64,000 nucleotides of DNA. Source: Apostichopus japonicus. Taxonomy: Eukaryota; Echinodermata; Holothuroidea; Aspidochirotida; Stichopodidae. A model generated the notes under the pieces. The model was not told the origin of the DNA, ran no database searches, and saw nothing but the letters and a program-made list of their open reading frames with translations. The position numbers were made by a program, and so were the translations under genes. Shown here in pieces: positions 50,401 through 59,400 of this stretch (positions within the stretch are counted from its first letter, which is position 1; every line of letters begins with the position of its first letter). The stretch is from positions 2,082,501 to 2,146,500 of the forward strand of contig NC_092561.1 of the NCBI RefSeq assembly GCF_037975245.1, given 5' to 3'.

Positions 50401-53400
50401 CCCGCCCATGAGACGACTAGGGCGTCGGTCTTCCAGGCCTGCGGGTCGTGGTATCTGGAGCAGAACGTCGGGAGTTTGGCGTTCTTGGCCGTCGCGAACA
50501 TGTCGACGGACGGCCTGCCGAACAGGTGGAATATGTGGTCGGACCACGTTCGGGAGAGCTCCCATTCCCCATTGTCTAGATACCCCCTGGACAGTGCGTC
50601 TGCCAGTATATTGTCTTTCCCTGCTAGGTGGGACGCCCGTAGGCCGATCCGAAGGGAGTCGCAGAGGACGAGCAGGTCCCATGTCCTGCGTAGGAGGGCC
50701 AGGGATCGAGTGCCCCCTTGACGGTTGATATACGCCACGGTCGTGGTGTTGTCTGACCGGACCGTGACAGTGTGGCCCGTTAGGTGGGTTGCCCAGTGAC
50801 GTACGGCCCTCAGGACCGCTTCCGTCTCTAAAATATTGATATGGAGACCCCTCTCGGGCTCCGCCCATTCGCCGGCAACTGTGTGTGTGCCCCATACCGC
50901 TCCCCAGCCGCTGAGGGAGGCATCCGTCGTGATCGACGTTGTAGGGGCTGGGTTCCGGAAAGGTCGCCCTGCCGCGATCCTGTCCGACTCTGCCCACCAC
51001 GTGAGAAACGGGCGAAGCCCCGTTGGAAGTGGGATTGGCGTTGCCGCCGACGACCGATCCGGGGCATAGTGTTTGAGGAGGTGCCGCTGGAGCGGCCTCA
51101 TTCTGAGTCTGCACAGGTCTAGAAGGTCTGTGAAGCTCGCCATCTTCCCCAATAGGCGCTGCCACGTGAGCGCTGGGGTATTCCGATTGCCTAGTATTTT
51201 TCTGGCCGTGGCCACTAGGCTTGCCGTTCTTTCGGCCGTCGGGTAGACCATGCCGCTGGCGAGGTCGAGACGGGCCCCTAAGTATATGATCGATTGAGTG
51301 GGCACGAGGTTGGATTTCTCGACATTGATTAACCACCCCAGTTTCGTCAGGAGGGAGACGGTGGCGTTTGTACTGGCGAGAGCCCCTTGTTGGGAGTTGC
51401 CGAGTACTAACCAATCGTCTAGGTAGGCGAACACCATTACCCCGTTTCGGCGGAGGTGAGCCAGGACCGCCCTTGTTACCCTGGTGAAAACCCTGGGTGC
51501 CGTGGAGAGGCCAAATGGTAGCGCTGTGAAGCGGTAATCTATGGCCTTGTACCTGAACGCGAGGAACCGCTGGTCCTCGAGTCGGATGGGGATATGTAGG
51601 TAGGCATCCTTTAGATCGACGGAGGATGCCCACATCCCTGGGCGCAGTAGGTGGAGGATTGATGTGAGAGTCTCCATCCTGAACCTCTCCGGTCGGATGA
51701 ACCTCCTGTTGAGAGGTCTGAGGTTCAGGATGGGCCTCCAAGTCCCGTTCTTCTTCGGCGTGAGGAAGAACGAGGACCGGAAGAGGGGGCCGTCCGCGTT
51801 TGCGGTGGTGACCCGCGTAATGGCGCCTTTTTTGAGAAGACTGTTGATCTCGTCTTCGAGGGCGGCCCGCTTTTCCGGTATCTCGGGTACTGGCGTGGTT
51901 GCGAAGAGGCCATATTGGGGTGGGGTAGACGAGAACTCTATCTCGTAGCCCCTTTTTACCACGTCCAGTACCCAGGCTCCTGGGTCGATTTTCTCCCAGT
52001 GAGCCCAGAAAACTCTTAGTCGCCCCCCCACCTTGGCCTTGGCCGCTACGGTGGGGTGGGCATCCCTAGGGCCGTTTACCGCGCCCGCGGCTTCCGCGGC
52101 TTCCGCGGTATTGCGGGCGGTACGGCCTGTGTTCGGGCCGCGAAGGAGCGGATTGTTGTTGCGTTCGCGGAGCGCCCCGACTCTGATTGTAGCTGGATCT
52201 TGAGCGGCTACCTTGTCTTGAGTCAAAACGTGGGCGCGAGGATGAGGTCGGGCGGGACATGTGCTCATCCGCCTCCCTCAGAGACTTCATTCTCTCTGCC
52301 TCCTCCCGGAGTTTGTCATCGAACTTGCCGCCGAAGAGGTCGCTGCCCAGGATCGGTAAGTTGCGGAACGCGTCCGCCGTGGATCTGGACGACCAATTCA
52401 GGGAGTTCAGAACCAGGTCCCGACGTGTCAAGGTAGCCTTAACCGAGACGCGGGCGAACTGGTCTAATACCATCCTGGAAACGGGTCCCAGGAGGGCAAT
52501 GATGGCGGCGGTATCTTTGCGGGAGATACCCGATGCCTGGGCCTGTTGGAACGATCTGTTCAATAGCTCGGCGAAAAGTAATAGGGCTGACGAGTACTTC
52601 ATCCCTGCGCGGGAGGCCCTATCTACGTCGAACAGGGAGGATTCTAGGGTCTGTGCACCCTTCTCCCTGAACTTGTCTTTGCCGTCTAAGGCACCCGCCG
52701 ACCGAAGTCTCTCCTTCACTTGAGGCGGGATTTGGGGTGGCGTGAAAAGACTTTCCCAGTCTTCGTCGCCCACGTGGAAAGTGCGATGGGCTGATCGCTG
52801 GAAGGCTGTCCAGCGTTTCGCCTGTGCCACCGCCTCGAACCGCTCTCTACATTCCACATCCACCGGGATGGAGGCTCGAGGCTTTTGGGTGGCCGCGTTC
52901 AAAGTGAGTTTGGATGCCGGCCCCTCGTGGGCCCGCGCATCCACCCTTTCCTCGAAGCCGAGGACTCTGCGGAGTACTGCCGTCGCCTTCTCAAAGGCTT
53001 CCGCCGAAATTTCTGTACCCCGTAAGGGTTCTTCATCCTCCGCCTCGGAGTCTCCACTGAGGAGGCGGGCACTAGCTGCGATTGACAGCGCATCATCAGC
53101 TCTGGAGGAGACGTCGTCCCAGGGATCTGCCTGGGCCTCCTCAGGGGCGAGATCGTCCGTAACCGGTGCTGGCGGTGGCGCCGGTTGTGGTGGAATTGAC
53201 GGAGCCCCTTGTTGTTCCGGGTCCTGTTGACTCGGCTTTTGTAGCAATTGTCCCAGGAGGTCTTTAACCTGGGAAAGGAGAGCCTGCCCCGGATCTGGGG
53301 ATTGTCTCCTCTTTCGTTTCTTGGCCCTGTGTCGCCCAGAAGAATGTCCGCTCGAGGACGAGGGCGACGAGCCAGACCTCGACCTGCGTCGAGGTCGCCG

Positions 53401-56400
53401 GTGTCTTTCCCGGCTCCTACCGCGGCTACGGCTGTGGGTACGGCTTCTGCTTCGGCTTTGGCGCCGTTCCGTACTCTCCGGGGAGAACCCCGAGAAATCT
53501 CTCCGGTTGTGGTCCCACGACCCCGGAGTTGAAGTAAATAAGTCCGCCACCGCTTGTCTTCGGGGGCTTCTGGACTCCACGTGGCCTGAAGTGGACGGAC
53601 CCTCCTGGGGTCGCGGCCGTGGCTGAGCTGACGCCGCACGGGAATTAGCTCCATCTCGTATGGATACCCGTTCCTGAGGAGGGTTTGAGCCATCTCGTAT
53701 GGCGCCCTCCGTTCCCCCATGTTTAGGGCTTATGCCATCTCTTATGGCCGCCTGGGGTTCCTTCGCCGGCGGCTTCTTTTTCCCCTGCTTTGAGGAAGCC
53801 GCCTTCTTTCTTTTTTCTGCGGCTTTATCCGCCAGCCAGGTACCGATCAAATCCCAGCGCTCCTGGGTCCAGTCCTGGCAAATGGAGCAGGTCTGCTTAC
53901 TCCCGCATGGGCGACACTTTGGGCATAAATCATGCTTATCCCATGCTTTGAACGGACGGAACTGCTTACAAGAACGGCAGTTTTCCATCCTTTTTTTTTT
54001 TTTTTTTTCGAGAAATCTCCGAAAATTTTTTTTGAGAAATCTCCGAGACCTGAAGCTGTGAAAACTAAATTAAAAACAGTTACTTTACTGCAGAATGAAA
54101 ACGTACACGGCTGCTGTACGTGAACAGCAAGAAATTCGTATCTAAACCAGTACGAAAAATAAACAAGGCAGTTACTTTACTGCAAAGGGAAAACGTACAC
54201 GACTGCTGTACGAAAACAGTATGAAGAACTAAACAAAGCAGTTACTTAACTGCAAGTAAGCCCACGTACACGACTGCTGTACGTGGAAGTAAATAAACGC
54301 TAGGAGAACGCTACACTAAGGTGCGGGCCTAGCCACGCTACGTGAACCACGTTCACGAGGTAAACCAAAAAAACGTTCGAAAATCACGAAAGAAAAAAAC
54401 GTTTCAAAGACAAAAAGCAGTTCAAACGTGCAGGACGTTGAATAGATGAAAAAGAATTACAAAAACAACGATAAACTTTAGACGAAGTAATTGAAATCTT
54501 AGGATTTAGTGAGAGCAATAAGAGAGCGATACTTGCGTAACAGCTGGCAATTACGGAAGGGAGATGGCCACACTTACATACAGACAAATTGCCAGATGCT
54601 AGAGCGAGGTTAATACGGTAATGCATAGGTTATATGAGGTGAGGGAGTACGCGCTGTGAATTACCATTTAAACATAAACATAAATTTCTGTTCATTATTT
54701 GCTTGCATTTCAGTCAAGAAATTGATCAAGTTTACAAAGACTAATCAATCCTTTGGATAGCTGGGATGTGCTGAGACTGAATGGGACAGGATGCCATCTT
54801 TGTTATTACAAAAAGTTGTGTGTATATTGAGAGCATAATGAAGGCTACTGCTTCCTACCAGACTCATAAAATGACTGTATGTGTGTTTGCCTATGTACAT
54901 GTGACTATGTGTGCATGACTATGTTGACTATGTACATTTTACCGTGTTTGACTATGTTTGCGACTATGTTTGTTTGCCTATGTACATGTGACTATGTGTG
55001 CATGACTAAGTTGACTATGTACATTTCACCGTGTTTGACTATGTGTGCGACTATGTGTGTTTGCCTATGTACATGTGACTATGTGTGCACGACTATGTTG
55101 ACTATCTACATTTTACTGTGTTTGACTATGTGTGTTTGACTATGTGTGTGACTATGTAAGTTTGACTATGTAATTCTGACTATGCCCACAATGAATTCAA
55201 TTTTTCTCCCGTTGCCTGATACTGTCATAAACTTTCCCTTAATTCTAAGAACAGCCAATAGTTTTGCGGCAAAGCTTCCTGTTACAGAGTTATTTCCAAC
55301 TAGTAGATAGTGATGTGAATTTAACAGGAAATTTGAGGGAGGGAAAAATATAGTCTACTTCTGCCACTGCTGGAATATCCCTTTAACAAGTTTTTTCTCA
55401 CCCTTGGCAGCTATATCAAATATGTTCTAAATTTGAAGAGAATTAGATTACTGTAAGCTGATACCAATGAATAAATAATTCTGAATCAAATCTGAATAAA
55501 AACCGTTCTTGTACGAGTTGGGATTTGACGACTAAACAAGTTTCAAGATGCATATTAAATTCATACACTTCTTCCTGGGCTCTCAAAAAAGATATGAGGT
55601 TTTTAGGAAAAAAATTGAAAAGCTGTACATTTTCAATGGAAACTTTTCCTTCCATTGATCAATATTGACTTCAAACCTTGTACAAAGTTTAGTATTTCGT
55701 TATAAAGGGAAGAGTAAACTCTTTAATAACGGTGTCCACAATTTCAGCAATATTACAGCAGCAGCCTTCACAAACTAAGCCCTCTGTCTAGAGAATTCAC
55801 AAAAAAAAGAAAAAAGAACCCTCAAACTTCACAGGGCATTTTCTTGATTCTCAGGAACTCACCCAGCTTCAATAATCCTTGGACATTTTCATGTGAAGAA
55901 TTCAAACACCATACTCCAAGGACTTATCACCCCTTGTCTCAAAAATTCATCATTTTGATGTTTTTTTAATCCACATTTTCCCCCTGAACATGCACGTTTC
56001 GAACATATTTGCAAAAAGAAAGAAAATATAATCGTCGCCTCTGCTGCAATAGAGCACACTTTGTGTTTGCACAAAATGAGTGCACAGATCATTACATATA
56101 CCCTAACAGCAGATCCTTTCTTGGCAATATTTCTATCATTGAGTATCAAGTTATTGTTTACACAACATAATTGTATCAAATAAAATTACATCCACCAGAA
56201 AACTTTTCTTTTTTTTTTTTGGGGGGGGGGAGGAGGAGACACAAACTACTGATGTAAGTAAGCATTTCCAACTACAACTGTCTTCCTATGGTTCACATAT
56301 TTGATTCACATGTTTGACAGGGATGGCCACAATTCTTCCCAGGTGTCGTTATGTCTCATTTACATATCAAAAGAGAACAACACCATGCTGCCATCATTCT

Positions 56401-59400
56401 GTGCTCCCATACTAATACAAATATCATTTTGTCCTGTCAACGATGCCTCCCAAAAGGTACATTTCTCCAACCTATTTCACTTGATACTATTTCCAGCTGG
56501 AAATTTGGAAAGTTTGGTAATACATGTATCTTCTACTCCTTTGCTCATCCAAGTACGCATCCCTTCAGAAGCTAAATTGTTCGTCTCAATACTGCCTTGG
56601 ATTTGAGGTGCTCACACCAAAGTCACACATTTTTTAATTTGAGTTTTTTTACATTTCAACTGCAAAACTTATTAGGTTCATACTTTATTAAGTGGTTTTA
56701 GTTTTTCTCTTTCCATCTTGTTTTCCCTTTAATTTTTTATTGTTTCCCCTTTTTTTTGTTTTAAGTACCTATGTACCTCTCAAAATCTGTACTGATTCAC
56801 GGACTTTGAAGAACACCTCCAAAGGCCCAAATATTTGCTTTTAGTCATCCACATCCCTCTTATGAAAACAAGCCAGAGGGATGAAACCTCGTGCACCAAC
56901 GAGAGCGTTCCATCTCAAGTTTTTCTTGAGTCTGTTTATTAATATAGAGAGCTTTCGAATCTCATCACAGAATACAGTCAAAAGTGACTACCGGGAGTTT
57001 ATGTCAGTGCTACTTCTTTTGCCCCTTTGTGTGATCATATAAACAGCAATTTCTACACGTTTCAAACCATTCCTAAGGACAGGCTTGGAGTACAACAATC
57101 TACATTTAGTTGAATTTATAAATATTTTACAACACTTCCATGTTTGGAGGGCATTTTTTCCTTCCTATAGGATAGTAACACCATCTGCTCTAGTTTCCAT
57201 TCAAACAACAACAATAACAAGCATACACAAAAATTAAGAAAATTTACAAACATTCAAACTTTTGAACAATAATTGTCTATTTGAGGTTACAGTAATTATC
57301 GCAGAGGTTGATGAATCTAAATAAATTAAATTTACCAAACCTGAATTGAATAAATGTATAGTTCAAGTCAACGCTGGAAGAATGCTTAGTTAGGGCAATT
57401 CCAAAGTTACTTCTAAAGTAAAATTGGACACATACAGAAAAAGAAAAAAACATAGTACAGTGCCATCAACTTGTCTATGATAACCTTTTCATGGATTTTA
57501 CCACCGATTCTTGAGGCTAAATAAAATGCAGGTTGCTCCTTTACGATGTCAAGATCCATGATAAAGTGATCCTGTATGCCCTGTCCTGAGGGGAAGAAAA
57601 GTAACAAAGTCTCTGGGAAGAGACATGAAGAGATGTGAGTCTGAGGACTTACCTCGTCAGCGAGATTGCTTAATGTATCCATACTAATCTGTCTCAGCAT
57701 GGAGCAGCTGTTGTGTATACATAGCAGTAGAAACCTATACAGAGTTCTGTGAGCTGCCATTAATGGCCGGTTGGCCATCTCAAATGACAGGTTCTTCAGG
57801 ATAATTGCAACCTGAAAGAACAGAGGATTTAAAGACGTTCTTTTGGGAAATCTTTGCTCTTAACAGATGGCTCATATGAATGCAGATATGAAGATTGAGT
57901 CTCTATGCCCCCCCCCCACCCCCCAATTCAAATTCATTTTGTAAATTATGAAAACTCAGGTTCAAATTGTACAAACTTACAAGGATTTATACCCCTTGTG
58001 TGAATAAAGGGTTCAGCAGTTTCGATAATGCAAGAACAGAAAATATGGTATGACAATTAGACAATGATATGCAAGGAATGGATAAATTTGACTATTAAGT
58101 TGTGCATTCTTAAATTTTGTTCTCTCCTCTTCTAAGCAAACCTGTTAGAATTAGATTTAATCAATACTGCAGCTAATTGGACTACAAGTTGTTATAAAAT
58201 GGCCACTAATGACCAAACAATTCCTCTAAAATCATACCGAAACTGAGTAACAGTGCCAATGTGGACTTCCGAATCATTGATATGAAAGGAAGAGGAAGTA
58301 TAGGGGTCAAAAGGCCAATGGGACTACAAGTTAGAAATTTCTTGGACCAGAAAAGCCCCACTTTAGAATAGAAGTATTGTCGTTTCTAAATCCTAAAGCA
58401 CTCTGCCTCATCGACAGAGAGAGAGGTAATATATTAATCTAAATACTCCACAAGGATCTGAAGAAGCAAGAAACTCCAATGAAGAACTTTGGTAAAAGAT
58501 CTATGCCAACATATATAATAACCAATGTAGAGATTTGTACCAGATTTTTAAGGATAATTAACCCAATCAGCAACTGTATCCCCAAATCATCTGAATACAA
58601 ATTACTGTGATTTATGTGCGGTGTCTGTTTTACCATTTCCCCTGCAAAAATTCTTCTACCCGGAATTTCAAATTATGCCACGTCAATTTCTTTCACCAGC
58701 TGTCATTAGTAAGTCTTCCCTATGTCACATATTATTCAAACCTTTCTCCCCGAGGGTTAGACCTCCTTCTGTATACTTGAAAGACTGGACTATGTTAGTT
58801 ATCCAGGTTTAGGACATGACGAGTATCTCATTACCTGTAATATTCTTTGGCCCTCGATATCCAATAAACCCAACTTCCTCTGACAGAACAACTGGGGATC
58901 CTTGAACTGCCTCTCATCTGAACATGAAAGGATAAAGGAGGAGAGGAAGAATATTATAAGTGACTGACATGTTTTATTTCTGGACAACCACAGAGGTAAA
59001 AAAAATATACATAGAGGTGTATTTGGTTGCATCATTCTGCATATTAAGCCATATAAAGATCAGCACACAGGTGGTATCCCATATAAAGATCACACACACA
59101 CATAAAGATCACACACATACACACAGGTGGAATCCCATATAAAGATCACACACACAGGTGGAATCCCATATAAAGATCACACACACAAAGGTGGAATCCC
59201 ATATAAAGATCTTACACAGGTGGTATCCCATATGAAGATCACACACACACATAAAGATCACACACATACACACAGGTGGAATCCCATATAAAGATCACAC
59301 ACAGGTGGAATCCTATATAAAGCTCACACACACATAAAGATCACACACATACACACAGGTGGAATCCCATATAAAGATCACACACACAGGTGGAATCCCA

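Larger units (their letters stand above)
48537..54662 (-). mobile_element. DIRS-type tyrosine-recombinase retrotransposon, apparently intact
   Basis: About 6.1 kb, GC-rich against AT-rich surroundings, lying in the same orientation as ARID2 in its largest intron. Diagnostic features are 95-bp perfect inverted terminal repeats, an internal complementary region joining copies of both outer ends, no visible target-site duplication, a reverse transcriptase/RNase H frame, and a tyrosine recombinase in place of a DDE integrase. In the DIRS order, reverse transcription yields a circle that the recombinase inserts. Gag, RT-RNase H and recombinase frames are all open, and the repeats are identical, which suggests a young and possibly active copy. 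Gag and RT overlap by 203 nt in different frames. Flanks read AGAA-T and T-ACC. Confidence 0.93.

Noticed and set aside
50296-50728. Plus-strand open frames of 117-141 codons across the RT gene
   Set aside because: Shadows of GC-rich minus-strand coding sequence with no recognisable domain.
52259-53626. Plus-strand open frames of 94-162 codons across Gag
   Set aside because: Antisense shadows of the RS-rich Gag sequence.
52899-53720. 273-codon minus-strand frame inside Gag
   Set aside because: Alternate frame over the same GC-rich region; Arg-rich composition and no domain.
48537-54662. LTR retrotransposon or endogenous retrovirus
   Set aside because: Terminal repeats are inverted rather than direct, and there is no protease, DDE integrase or envelope frame; a tyrosine recombinase is present instead.
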